Source: Methylovulum miyakonense HT12
GTDB taxonomy: Bacteria; Pseudomonadota; Gammaproteobacteria; Methylococcales; Methylomonadaceae
DNA length: 64,000 nucleotides
Assembly: GCF_000384075.1 (NCBI RefSeq)
Contig: NZ_KB913025.1
Span: 1,520,719-1,584,718 of the forward strand
Direction of reading: 5' to 3'
The stretch's first letter is position 1; each line of letters opens with the position of its first letter. Below are positions 31,290 through 39,700 of this stretch, piece after piece. A program made the position numbers and the translations under genes. The notes under the pieces are model-generated. The model did no database searches, had not been told where the DNA came from, and saw only the letters and a list, made by a program, of their open reading frames with translations.

Positions 31290-32153
31290 ATGTCCGCCAC
31301 GGTATTTTCTGAAATATTAGAGGGCCTTTACGACAATAAAATCGTGCCTTACCTAGGCCCGGGTGTATTGTTCGATGCCAAAAACAAACTCACCGGACAG
31401 GACATGCCTGCCGATAGCCATAGCCTGATTTTGGCGATGAACAACGGGCAGCCGATGGCGCCTAAGCTGATGTACGAATTTCCCCGGGCCGCGATGAACC
31501 AGGAGCTGAAGCGGGGCCGTAATTTCCTTAGCCAATTCCTCACCAAAACTTACGGGGAAACCGAATGGACACGCGCCGCCGTCCACGACTGGTTGGCGCA
31601 CTGGAAACCAGCTTATGTCATCGATGTCAACCGCGACACGCAATTGCAGGATAGCTATGCCGATGAGGAACACACGCTGATAGTGGGCGTGGCGCGGATC
31701 ACCGCCAGCCAGTTCCGTTACCGGATCTATCATTTTGATGGCGGCAGTTATTTTGAAATCCCGCAAGAACAAGTCGATCCGCGTTTCCCGGTGCTGTTCA
31801 AGCCGATGGGCACACCCAAGCCGGAAGCCAATTATGTCGCTTCCGATGCCGATTATGTCGATTACATCACCGAGCTGATGGGCGGCTTCGCCATCCCTGA
31901 ATTCCTGAAAAACTACCGCAAAGGCAAGCAATACCTGTTTCTGGGGTTGCGTTTGAACCGCGATTCCGAACGTATGGTGATGGGCGACATCATCCGGGAT
32001 GCCGGTGAGCGCAAAGGTTGGGCGCTGATTAAAAGCCCCACCGATAAGGAAGTCCGTTATTGCAAGAAAATCGGTTTGGAGATTATTGACGCCGATGTTG
32101 AGGACTGGTTGGAGGTGGTGGGGTTTGCTTACGCACAGAAAAAGACCGCTTGA
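31290..32153 (+). CDS. SIR2-like domain protein, first gene of a nif-linked operon
   Basis: The 287-residue protein resembles the SIR2_2-type family. It has an early KIVPYLGPGVLFD segment with the Gly-rich NAD-binding turn and a later KQYLFLGLRLNRDSERMVM stretch. No zinc-binding Cys pairs of classical sirtuins are visible, so NAD hydrolase or ADP-ribose chemistry is as likely as deacylation. AAGGAG precedes the ATG. It starts an operon with its own sigma-54 promoter and NifA site, divergent from nifH. Confidence 0.75.
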   Translation: MSATVFSEILEGLYDNKIVPYLGPGVLFDAKNKLTGQDMPADSHSLILAMNNGQPMAPKLMYEFPRAAMNQELKRGRNFLSQFLTKTYGETEWTRAAVHDWLAHWKPAYVIDVNRDTQLQDSYADEEHTLIVGVARITASQFRYRIYHFDGGSYFEIPQEQVDPRFPVLFKPMGTPKPEANYVASDADYVDYITELMGGFAIPEFLKNYRKGKQYLFLGLRLNRDSERMVMGDIIRDAGERKGWALIKSPTDKEVRYCKKIGLEIIDADVEDWLEVVGFAYAQKKTA

Positions 32154-32243
32154 GGGCTTGCACGCCAGTTACCCCGCCTTAGGCGGCGGATTAAAAGGGA
32201 CAGGGAATGTCCTGGATACTCCATACAGGCTAGAGGCTAATTT

Positions 32244-32831
32244 ATGAAACCACTACACGCAACTGTCCCGCGCATGGCGTCCCCGTCAGATTCCCTGAAA
32301 ATAGTGTTTGTCGGCAATGTCGGTTCGGGCAAGACAACCGCCATCGCCTCGGTGAGCGAAGTTCCCGTGTCAGGCACAGAAGCCAAGGCAACGGAAAATG
32401 ACGCCTTGCACCGGAAGGCGACCACCACGGTGGGCATAGAATACGGTGTGCTGCATGTCCACAACACCAAAGTGCATCTTTACGGCACCCCCGGGCAGCG
32501 CCGTTTTGATTTTATGGCGGCCATTGCCTGCCAAGGCGCCATTGGCATGGTGGTCATGATCGACAACGCCCACCAACAGCCTTTGGCGGAAATGGACTAT
32601 TTCCTGCGACGGCATGGTGATTATTTAAAAAACCATCCTGCCATCATCGCCATCACCCATTACGATGACAACGACACCCAAACGTATTTGATCGAATACC
32701 ACCGTTACCTGAAAGAACAGGGCATTCCATGCCCGGTCATGCGTTTGGATGCACGGGATAAAAACCAAGTCCGGCTCGTGGTGGAAAAGCTGTATGGCGA
32801 AATCGCCAAGCGCCGCGCCATGGCCTGTTGA
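32244..32831 (+). CDS. Small Ras-like GTP-binding protein (COG2229-like)
   Basis: The 195-residue protein has a P-loop GNVGSGKTT near residue 24. A switch region lies around KATTTVGIEYG, and the switch II motif YGTPGQRRFDFM departs from the usual DxxG. A degenerate NKxD equivalent is seen at ITHYDDND. It belongs to the SRP-receptor-beta/MglA-like bacterial GTPases. AGAGG lies before the ATG. A role as a switch acting with the SIR2-like and DUF364 proteins is inferred from the operon only. Confidence 0.8.
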   Translation: MKPLHATVPRMASPSDSLKIVFVGNVGSGKTTAIASVSEVPVSGTEAKATENDALHRKATTTVGIEYGVLHVHNTKVHLYGTPGQRRFDFMAAIACQGAIGMVVMIDNAHQQPLAEMDYFLRRHGDYLKNHPAIIAITHYDDNDTQTYLIEYHRYLKEQGIPCPVMRLDARDKNQVRLVVEKLYGEIAKRRAMAC

Positions 32832-32838
32832 GCTTGAT

Positions 32839-33816
32839 ATGCACAACCCCCAGCCCCTCTACGAACTCCTGCTAGATTCTTGCAGCAGCCAAACTAAGGC
32901 CGACAAGCTGATGATCGGCTTGGTCTGGACACTCTGCCAAGACGACAGCCAAGGCCACACGGGTTTGGCGATGAGCCCTGGTGTCGCCACCCGCACCTTG
33001 CCTTGGTCGGGCACGTTGGCAGGCAAGCCCGTCACCGACCTGGCGGCATGGATATTGGATTGGGAACCTTATAAAGCCACGGTGGCGATGGCGGCGATCA
33101 ATTGCTGCCTAAACAGTAGGCCGCTACCCGAATCGGTTCTGCTTGAGCATCACCCGGAACACCCTAACCTGGCCGTGTTCGACCATTTCCTGCCGCAGTT
33201 GCAGGGCAAAAACGTGGTGGTCATCGGCCATTACCCTGGCATAGAACGCTACCAAAACCAGATGCGGCTGACGGTGCTGGAAAAACAACCCACGGCGGGC
33301 GACTTGCCCGATGCGGCCAGCGAGTTCCTGCTGCCTAACGCCGATTGGGTGTTCCTGACCGCCAGTTCCATCCCCAACAAAACCTTCCCGCGTCTGGCGG
33401 AATTGTCCGGTAACGCCAAAACCGTGCTGATGGGGCCGACTGTGCCGTGGTTGCCGCAATTGCACGAGTTTGGCATTGATTATCTGGCGGGCGTGGAAGT
33501 CACCGATGCCAATGCCTTGTACCACACCGCCGCCCAAGGTGGCGGGGTGAGGATTTTCCAAAACGGCGTCCGCTACCGCATTGCCCAACTGACCCCGGCC
33601 ACCAGCCTGGCCTGGCTAAAGCGGCAAATCGCAGATTGTGCCGCCGAAAGGCTACGTCTGACGGCTGAAATGGAAAATTGGTACAACACGGGCAACACTG
33701 GCCGTTATCCGGCCTACCGGCTGTTGGAAGAGGCCAACGCCCGTTTGTCGCGGCTTGATAGCAGTTATAAATTGCTATGGGATAGCCACGGCACCCCAAC
33801 CAACCGTTTGGCTTAA
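32839..33816 (+). CDS. DUF364 (DUF4213-DUF364) family protein
   Basis: The 325-residue protein has an N-terminal DUF4213-like part and a C-terminal Rossmann-like DUF364 domain. The latter is seen in KNVVVIGHYPGIERYQ, LLPNADWVFLTASSIPNKT and VLMGPTVPWLP. DUF364 is described as a putative heavy-metal chelation domain and is often linked to metal-enzyme loci. The start at 32839 gives the family N-terminus, 8 bp after the GTPase stop. A role in handling Fe, Mo or a nitrogenase metal is possible but unproven. Confidence 0.8.
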   Translation: MHNPQPLYELLLDSCSSQTKADKLMIGLVWTLCQDDSQGHTGLAMSPGVATRTLPWSGTLAGKPVTDLAAWILDWEPYKATVAMAAINCCLNSRPLPESVLLEHHPEHPNLAVFDHFLPQLQGKNVVVIGHYPGIERYQNQMRLTVLEKQPTAGDLPDAASEFLLPNADWVFLTASSIPNKTFPRLAELSGNAKTVLMGPTVPWLPQLHEFGIDYLAGVEVTDANALYHTAAQGGGVRIFQNGVRYRIAQLTPATSLAWLKRQIADCAAERLRLTAEMENWYNTGNTGRYPAYRLLEEANARLSRLDSSYKLLWDSHGTPTNRLA

Positions 33817-34277
33817 TGCCGCAACCATCGCCCATGCTGACTGACGGACTCTTCAAAAACCACCGCTTGATGCTTTATTACAAAGGTGACATCAGCGCCC
33901 TGACCCTGTTCGCCCAAAACGGTGACGGCAGTGTCTGTTTCCCAAACCCATTGCCTGTGTTGTCCAGCGCCTTGGAGCCAGAAGCATTCACCGAAGCTAA
34001 AATTAGCCTGCACCCTTCGGTGTTGGTCAACGCCATCAACCAGCTTTTGCAGCTCGACAATGATTTGTTGCAAGCGGAATCCGGTTTTAGCGAACAGATC
34101 GACACGCCTGGCGGCATTGTCACCGTCCACATGGCGCGGTTCATGTTGCTGGACCCGCCGCATAAATTGCTGCAAAGCCGCGCTTGCCAGCTAAAAACCT
34201 TGCCGGAACTGCGGGGCAGGCCACCTGCGGAAATGGAATTGCTGCGCCGCGCTTATGTGAAAGTGATGGAGTCCTGA
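33816..34277 (+). CDS. Unknown protein in the nif-linked operon (153 residues)
   Basis: I do not recognise a family. The protein is soluble with no cysteine cluster motif. Notable parts are HRLMLYYKGDISALTLFAQN near the start and IVTVHMARFMLLDPPHKLL in the second half. Its ATG overlaps the DUF364 stop (TAATG), so the two are translationally coupled and probably act together. An alternative start lies at 33834. Confidence 0.75.
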   Translation: MPQPSPMLTDGLFKNHRLMLYYKGDISALTLFAQNGDGSVCFPNPLPVLSSALEPEAFTEAKISLHPSVLVNAINQLLQLDNDLLQAESGFSEQIDTPGGIVTVHMARFMLLDPPHKLLQSRACQLKTLPELRGRPPAEMELLRRAYVKVMES

Positions 34278-34278
34278 C

Positions 34279-35526
34279 ATGTTCGATTTTATGGACATGG
34301 GCTTTGGCCCGACTAGCGACCAGCCCATAACCGGGCCTTATATCCCCGATGCCAGCGATTGCCTACGCTGCGGGCAATGCGTCAGCAGCTGCCCGACCTT
34401 CCGCCTATTCCAAACCAACGAAGAAACCCCGCGCAGCCGTATCCGCACCATCAGCAAAATCCTGCTTGAAAACCAAGCCATTACCCCGGATGAACGCCAG
34501 TATCTCGACAACTGCGTGCAATGCCGCGCTTGCGAGGCCGTGTGCCCTAGCAAGATGGCTTACGGCGAGTTGTTTGACCAAGCCCGGGCGCAGTTGCACA
34601 CCGGGCCGGACTGGCTGGGAAAACTGGCGTTTTGGTTCATTGAAAACAAACGCTGGCGGTTTGGGCTACTGCCGTTGCTGGCGGCGTATTTAAAATCGGG
34701 TTTGCAAAAGCCCTTGCGGCGGATTGGCTTATTGAAAAAACTGCGTTTGGCTGAGGCCGACGCTTTATTGCTTCAACCTGCGTTAAAGCCCTTGGCGGCG
34801 CAGCACCCGGCCATGGGTACAAAACGCGGGCAAGTCGCTTTGTTCACGGGCTGTATCGCCGAGCATTTCGACCAAGGCACCTTGCAAGCCGCCATCACGC
34901 TGCTGAACGCGATTGGCTATGAGGTGGTGGTGCCTCCACAACAAGCCTGTTGCGGTGCGGTGCACCAACACAACGGGCAATCCGCCACGGATTTGATAGC
35001 AAAAAACCTGGCCGTTTTCAACGCGCTGGAAGCCGATGCCGTGCTGCATACCGCCACTGGTTGCGGGGCGATGTTAAGCGGATACCCAGATGAGGATACT
35101 GGAGCGGCGGGGCTATTCAGGCAACGGTTGCAGGATATCCAGGCGTTTTTGCTCGACCACTGGCCTGAAAGCTTGCCATTGCAAGCCTTGCCGGAAAAAG
35201 TTGCGGTGCACGAGCCCTGCAGCCAACGCAATGTCTTGAAAAACCAGCAAACGGTGTACGCCTTGCTGGCAAAAATCCCCGGGTTGGAAGTTGCCGCCTT
35301 AGCCGATAACCCTCTGTGTTGCGGTGCGGGTGGAAGCTACATGCTCACCCGTCCTGACAATGCCAAGCAATTACGCGGCCTAAAACGGCAAGCGATAGCC
35401 GCCGCCCAGGCGGATTGGGTGGTCAGCAGCAATTTTGGGTGTGCGGTTTTTTTGGGTGCCGAGGGCGGCAAAGTTGTCCATCCTTTGCATATCCTCGTCC
35501 GGCAGTTGCCTACAAACCTCAAGTAA
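34279..35526 (+). CDS. GlcF-like Fe-S/CCG-domain oxidoreductase
   Basis: The 415-residue protein carries two [4Fe-4S] motifs, CLRCGQCVSSCPTFR (Cys28, 31, 34, 38) and CVQCRACEAVCPS (Cys79, 82, 85, 89). Two CCG domains follow, with QACCGAVHQHNG and NPLCCGAGGSY. This is the layout of glycolate oxidase subunit GlcF, but no glcD or glcE is nearby. Within this operon it may instead channel electrons for the nif-linked system. It begins one base after the previous stop. Confidence 0.85.
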   Translation: MFDFMDMGFGPTSDQPITGPYIPDASDCLRCGQCVSSCPTFRLFQTNEETPRSRIRTISKILLENQAITPDERQYLDNCVQCRACEAVCPSKMAYGELFDQARAQLHTGPDWLGKLAFWFIENKRWRFGLLPLLAAYLKSGLQKPLRRIGLLKKLRLAEADALLLQPALKPLAAQHPAMGTKRGQVALFTGCIAEHFDQGTLQAAITLLNAIGYEVVVPPQQACCGAVHQHNGQSATDLIAKNLAVFNALEADAVLHTATGCGAMLSGYPDEDTGAAGLFRQRLQDIQAFLLDHWPESLPLQALPEKVAVHEPCSQRNVLKNQQTVYALLAKIPGLEVAALADNPLCCGAGGSYMLTRPDNAKQLRGLKRQAIAAAQADWVVSSNFGCAVFLGAEGGKVVHPLHILVRQLPTNLK

Positions 35527-35590
35527 GCAATCGTCCAAAAATCTTTTAACCTTTTGTTACCCACCACAAAGGACACGAAGATTCAAAGCA

Positions 35591-35697
35591 GGACGGGGTT
35601 TGAAACCCCGTCCTAACGTTTCAAAATACCTATAGGCACTGTAAACGTACGGAACGGGTCGCTTAATGCGCCTACTGTTGGTACAAACCCGTTCCGG
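35591..35697. repeat. Dispersed palindrome family A, copy 3
   Basis: The first hairpin, GGACGGGGTTT/AAACCCCGTCC, is at 35591-35613. The second, CGGAACGGGT/ACCCGTTCCG, spans 35650-35696 with the inner text CGCTTAATGCGCCTACTG. It lies between the convergent ends of the Fe-S protein gene and hypF and may serve as a bidirectional terminator. Confidence 0.82.
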
Positions 35698-35722
35698 CTA
35701 TTCATTTTGCGGCAGAAACGGT

Positions 35723-38038
35723 TCATCCATTTAAAGCGGCGGCAACCATCGCCTGCCCCAATGCCAAACCGCCGTCGTTCATCGGGTAGCGTTGTGGCGA
35801 CAGCACGGTAAGGCCGTGCAACTGCAATTGCCGGGTCACGGCTTCCAGCAACAGGCGGTTTTGGAAGACGCCGCCGCTGAGCACGATGTGGCCAATCCCC
35901 GTTTCGCGGCTGAGCTGTTCCAGCAGCCCGGCAGTCGCGGCGGCTAGGCTGTGGTGGATACGGGCGGCGATAAGGGCTTTGTCCGTGCCGCGCTTAAGCT
36001 CATCCAGCACCGCTTGCCATAGGCCTTGCCAGCTTAGCACTGACATGCCTTGGCAACGCTCTATCGACCAGGCTTGAAGATAGGGTTGCCCGGCCGCAAA
36101 TAAGGGGGTCGCCAGGGTTTCCAAGGCAATCGCCGCTTGGCCTTCATAATGGGCCGCTTCGCCGTGCAAGCCAAGCGCGGCCGCAAAGGCGTCGAACCAA
36201 CGGCCACAGGAAGTGCTTGGCGGCGAGTTGAGGTTTTTGGCGACCATCGTTTCCAGCGTGGCCAGCGGCTTGCTTGCCAGCAACTTGATGATGTCCAGCC
36301 CGGCATAATCCCGTTGCAATGTTGGCCAGTCGAAATAATGCCGCAGTTGCGCATACGCATTGCGCCAAGGCTCGCGCATCGCCTGGGTGCCGCCCGGCAA
36401 GGCGATGGGCTGGAAATGGCCGAGCCGGGTGCAGCTTTGGTAATCGCCCAGCAGAAATTCGCCACCCCATAAGCCCCCGTCACCGCCCATGCCCAAGCCG
36501 TCGAAGATGGCGGCCAACAGTGGCGGTGCGTCCAGCGGGGCACCGTGTTCAGCCAGACAGGCCGCCAAATGGGCGTGATGGTGCTGCACGGGGACTAAAA
36601 CTGCTTGTCCTGTGGCTGCCAGGGTTTGCCCATATTGCGTGGACAAATAGCCAGGGTGGTTGTCTACGGCGATAACTTCAGGCCGGAAATCATACAGCTG
36701 CTGGTACAAATCAATGGCCTTGCGGTAATCGTGCTGGACGGCGGCATTTTCCAGGTCACCGATGTGCTGGCTAACAATGGCCTGGCCGTTTTTCAGCAAA
36801 CAGAAACTGTTTTTTAGCTCCGCGCCCATCGCCAAGATGTTGTTGGCTTGCCCGAAACCGGGTGGCAAGGGCAACGCGTCGGGGCTGTAACCACGCGCCC
36901 TACGTAGCAAGCGGAGGCTGCCGCCCATTAGCCGGACGACCGAATCATCCAGGCGGTTGGCGATGGCGCGGTCATGCAGCAATAGGTAATCGGCAATATC
37001 GGCCAATTTTTCCCGTGCTTCGTTGTTGTCCGTGCATTGCGGCTCGTCGCTGCTATTGCCGGAAGTCAGCACGATGGGCGCGTCCAAATCCTGCAACAGT
37101 AGGGTGTGCAACGGCGTGTACGGCAGCATGAAACCGAGTTTGTCATCGCCCGGTGCAACTCCCGGCGCCAAAGCTTCGCCGTGCGCCGCCAGCAACACAA
37201 TCGGCGCGGCTTTATCCTGCAAGGCGAGAGTTTCTCCGTCGTCCAGCTTGGCATAACGGGCAATCATGGCGGCATCCCGGGCCATCAACGCGAAGGGTTT
37301 GGCATAACGGCGTTTGCGTCCACGTAAACGGCTGACGGCGTCGGCATTTGTAGCATCGCAGGCCAGATGGAAACCGCCCAGGCCTTTGATCGCGATGATA
37401 TGGCCCTGCCGGATCAAGTCGGCGGTTTGTGCCAGCGGATCGGTGCAATCCAAGCGCTGGCCATGTTGGTCTTCCAGCCAAACCTGGGGGCCGCAGTCCG
37501 GGCAGCAGTTGGCTTGGGCGTGGAAGCGGCGGTCAGCGGGGTCATCGTATTCCTGCTGGCATTGCGGGCACAGCGCAAATTCCGCCATGCTGGTATGGCA
37601 GCGGTCATAAGGCACACGCCGGATGATAGATAGGCGCGGCCCGCAATGCGTGCAATGGGTGAAGGGATAACGGTAACGGCGGTTACTTGGGTCGGCAATG
37701 TCGGCAAGGCAATCGGGGCAAGTGGCGGCGTCGGCGGCGACAGGCGTTTCCATGCCATTGTGCTGGCTGGCGACGATGCGGAACCCGTCGCTGCGGGGCA
37801 AACCGTCCAAAATTTGCACCTCCAGGCTGTCCAGCCGGGCCAGCGGCGGTTGGTGCAGCGGGATTTGCCGGATGAACGCATCCAGGTCTGCATCGCTACC
37901 GAAAACATGGATCATCACGCCCAGCCCGTCGTTCCAGACTTCCCCGGCCAGCTGGTGTTGCCCTGCCAGCCGCCAGACCATCGGCCTGAAGCCGACGCCT
38001 TGCACGATGCCACGGATCCTGATCGCCCTGCCGGGCAT
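35723..38038 (-). CDS. hypF: Carbamoyltransferase HypF
   Basis: The 771-residue enzyme uses carbamoyl phosphate to start synthesis of the CN ligands of [NiFe] hydrogenases. The N-terminal acylphosphatase domain has IRGIVQGVGFRPMVWRLAG. Zinc-finger pairs follow (CPDCLADI, CTHCGPRL, CPQCQQEY, CCPDCGPQ), then a YrdC-like domain and a Kae1-like domain with VQHHHAHLAACLAEHG. The ATG at 38038 overlaps the hypE stop. It is the last gene of the hyp set and probably serves both hydrogenases. Confidence 0.95.
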   Translation of the reverse strand: MPGRAIRIRGIVQGVGFRPMVWRLAGQHQLAGEVWNDGLGVMIHVFGSDADLDAFIRQIPLHQPPLARLDSLEVQILDGLPRSDGFRIVASQHNGMETPVAADAATCPDCLADIADPSNRRYRYPFTHCTHCGPRLSIIRRVPYDRCHTSMAEFALCPQCQQEYDDPADRRFHAQANCCPDCGPQVWLEDQHGQRLDCTDPLAQTADLIRQGHIIAIKGLGGFHLACDATNADAVSRLRGRKRRYAKPFALMARDAAMIARYAKLDDGETLALQDKAAPIVLLAAHGEALAPGVAPGDDKLGFMLPYTPLHTLLLQDLDAPIVLTSGNSSDEPQCTDNNEAREKLADIADYLLLHDRAIANRLDDSVVRLMGGSLRLLRRARGYSPDALPLPPGFGQANNILAMGAELKNSFCLLKNGQAIVSQHIGDLENAAVQHDYRKAIDLYQQLYDFRPEVIAVDNHPGYLSTQYGQTLAATGQAVLVPVQHHHAHLAACLAEHGAPLDAPPLLAAIFDGLGMGGDGGLWGGEFLLGDYQSCTRLGHFQPIALPGGTQAMREPWRNAYAQLRHYFDWPTLQRDYAGLDIIKLLASKPLATLETMVAKNLNSPPSTSCGRWFDAFAAALGLHGEAAHYEGQAAIALETLATPLFAAGQPYLQAWSIERCQGMSVLSWQGLWQAVLDELKRGTDKALIAARIHHSLAAATAGLLEQLSRETGIGHIVLSGGVFQNRLLLEAVTRQLQLHGLTVLSPQRYPMNDGGLALGQAMVAAALNG

Positions 38039-39090
38039 CAGCAAATGCGCGGCAACTGTTCGCCGACTGGCCAGTCTACGATGCGCCTGCCGCCGAAAGC
38101 CGTGCGCATTTCCACGAAGTGGTGGTGGTCGGCAACCACTTCTCCGATGATTGCGGCATCGCGGCCTAGCGGATGTTGCCCCATGACGGCGAGCAGGCGT
38201 TCGGCAGCCACCGCATTGCAAATGCACACCAGTTTGCCTTCGTTGGCGACATACAGAGGATCCAAACCCAGAATTTCACAAGCGGCTTTGACTTCGTCTT
38301 TTATCGGTATCTGCGCCTCGTCAATGACCATCCCGACGCCGGATTGCTGCGCCAGTTCGTTCAACGCCGTCGCCAAGCCGCCACGGGTCGGGTCACGCAA
38401 ACAGTGGATGTCGGCGGGTGCGGCGGCGACCATAGCGGCGACCAGCGAATTGAGCGCGGCGGAATCGGACACAAGCGTCGTGCCGAATTGCAGGTTTTCC
38501 CGCCCGGCCATAATCGCGACGCCATGGTCGCCAATCGGGCCGCTGAGCAAAATCGCACAGCCCGGTTGCGCGCGGTTACCCGAAATATTGACGCCCTTCG
38601 GCACGATACCGACGCCGGTGGTGGTGATAAACACACCATCGCCTTTGCCGCGTTCCACCACTTTGGTGTCGCCAGTGATGATAGGCGTACCGGCACTTTG
38701 GGCGGCGGCGGCCATGCTGATGACGATTTTTTCCAGATCGGCCAGCGGCAAGCCTTCTTCCAAAATAAAACCCGCCGCCAAATACAGCGGCTTCGCGCCG
38801 GACATCGCGACATCATTGACCGTGCCATGCACCGCCAGCGAACCGATGTCGCCGCCCGGAAAAAACAATGGCGAAATCACATGCCCGTCGGTGCTGATGA
38901 CCAGCCGTCCTGCAGGCACGGCAAATAGGGCTTGGTCATTGCGTTGGCGCAGCAGGTCGTTATCGAAATGTTTGATGAACAGCTCGTCGATAAGCTGTGC
39001 CATCGCGCGGCCGCCACCGCCGTGGCTTAGGTCGACTTTGCCGTGGGTGAGGTCGAGGCGGGACAGAAATGGAATGCGCTTTGGATTCAT
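38038..39090 (-). CDS. hypE: Thiocarboxamide dehydratase HypE
   Basis: The 350-residue PurM-like enzyme dehydrates the carbamoyl group on its own C-terminal Cys to thiocyanate. The protein ends in the required PRIC. The N-terminus has LSHGGGGRAMAQLIDE. Central ISTDGHVISPLFFPGGDIG and DPTRGGLATALNELA motifs are typical for ATP binding. It overlaps hypF by one base. Confidence 0.95.
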   Translation of the reverse strand: MNPKRIPFLSRLDLTHGKVDLSHGGGGRAMAQLIDELFIKHFDNDLLRQRNDQALFAVPAGRLVISTDGHVISPLFFPGGDIGSLAVHGTVNDVAMSGAKPLYLAAGFILEEGLPLADLEKIVISMAAAAQSAGTPIITGDTKVVERGKGDGVFITTTGVGIVPKGVNISGNRAQPGCAILLSGPIGDHGVAIMAGRENLQFGTTLVSDSAALNSLVAAMVAAAPADIHCLRDPTRGGLATALNELAQQSGVGMVIDEAQIPIKDEVKAACEILGLDPLYVANEGKLVCICNAVAAERLLAVMGQHPLGRDAAIIGEVVADHHHFVEMRTAFGGRRIVDWPVGEQLPRIC

Positions 39091-39185
39091 GTGATAACGT
39101 ACGAGTGGAATTTATGTGATAACGACAAAAATAGCTCCCATAGCAAAACGGAGTCGAGTTGGCTGGTTGGGTACCAACCCTCCAT

Positions 39186-39680
39186 TCAAGAAAACCTACC
39201 AATGTTGGAAGCTTTAACGTTATAAAGCATCGGCGGATATTGATCTGCAACATACTTTTCAAAAGCAACGAAATCGTTGACTGGCAAGCTCGCGACCAGT
39301 AGGTCAGTTGTAGCAAGGCTGGTATAAAAGCGCCCACCCAAGCAACCAGTTTTTGGGTTCTTATCGAGAATGTGTCGATAAAGACGGAATCCTACTGCAG
39401 CATCTTTCCCCCAATAAATGGGAATAGCATCTACTTGGCCTAAGCTGATTTTCTTGATCTTGCTCAATGGAGTTTTGAGGCTTTTTTTGTCACGAGCCTC
39501 CGCTTCAAGAATTCGAGCTTCAACGTCATTAAGTGCAACAACGATACCATAGACTGCACCAGGTAGAACTCCTTTTGCATCTGGACTCTTGGCTAAATTG
39601 AAGGTTGTACAAGTTTGCGCTGGCTCGTAGCCACCAGATCTTGCTACCTGTTCGAGGAATTGCAGAAATACGCTATGCAT
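39186..39680 (-). CDS. Unknown protein inserted between hypD and hypE
   Basis: I do not recognise a family for this 164-residue soluble protein. It has GVLPGAVYGIVVALNDVEAR near residue 37 and PIYWGKDAAVGFRLYRHIL near 85. The base composition is more AT-rich than the flanking hyp genes, suggesting later acquisition. It sits where hypD and hypE are normally adjacent, 20 bp after hypD. A YWGKD-type motif recalls proteins that hold a GIY-YIG-like fold, but the evidence is too weak to assign it. Confidence 0.65.
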   Translation of the reverse strand: MHSVFLQFLEQVARSGGYEPAQTCTTFNLAKSPDAKGVLPGAVYGIVVALNDVEARILEAEARDKKSLKTPLSKIKKISLGQVDAIPIYWGKDAAVGFRLYRHILDKNPKTGCLGGRFYTSLATTDLLVASLPVNDFVAFEKYVADQYPPMLYNVKASNIGRFS

Positions 39681-39700
39681 GATTGCTGATAATTAACAAG

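Noticed and set aside
34279-35526. Calling the Fe-S/CCG protein GlcF of glycolate oxidase
   Set aside because: No glcD or glcE is adjacent and the gene is in a nif-linked operon. The family match is retained but not the pathway.
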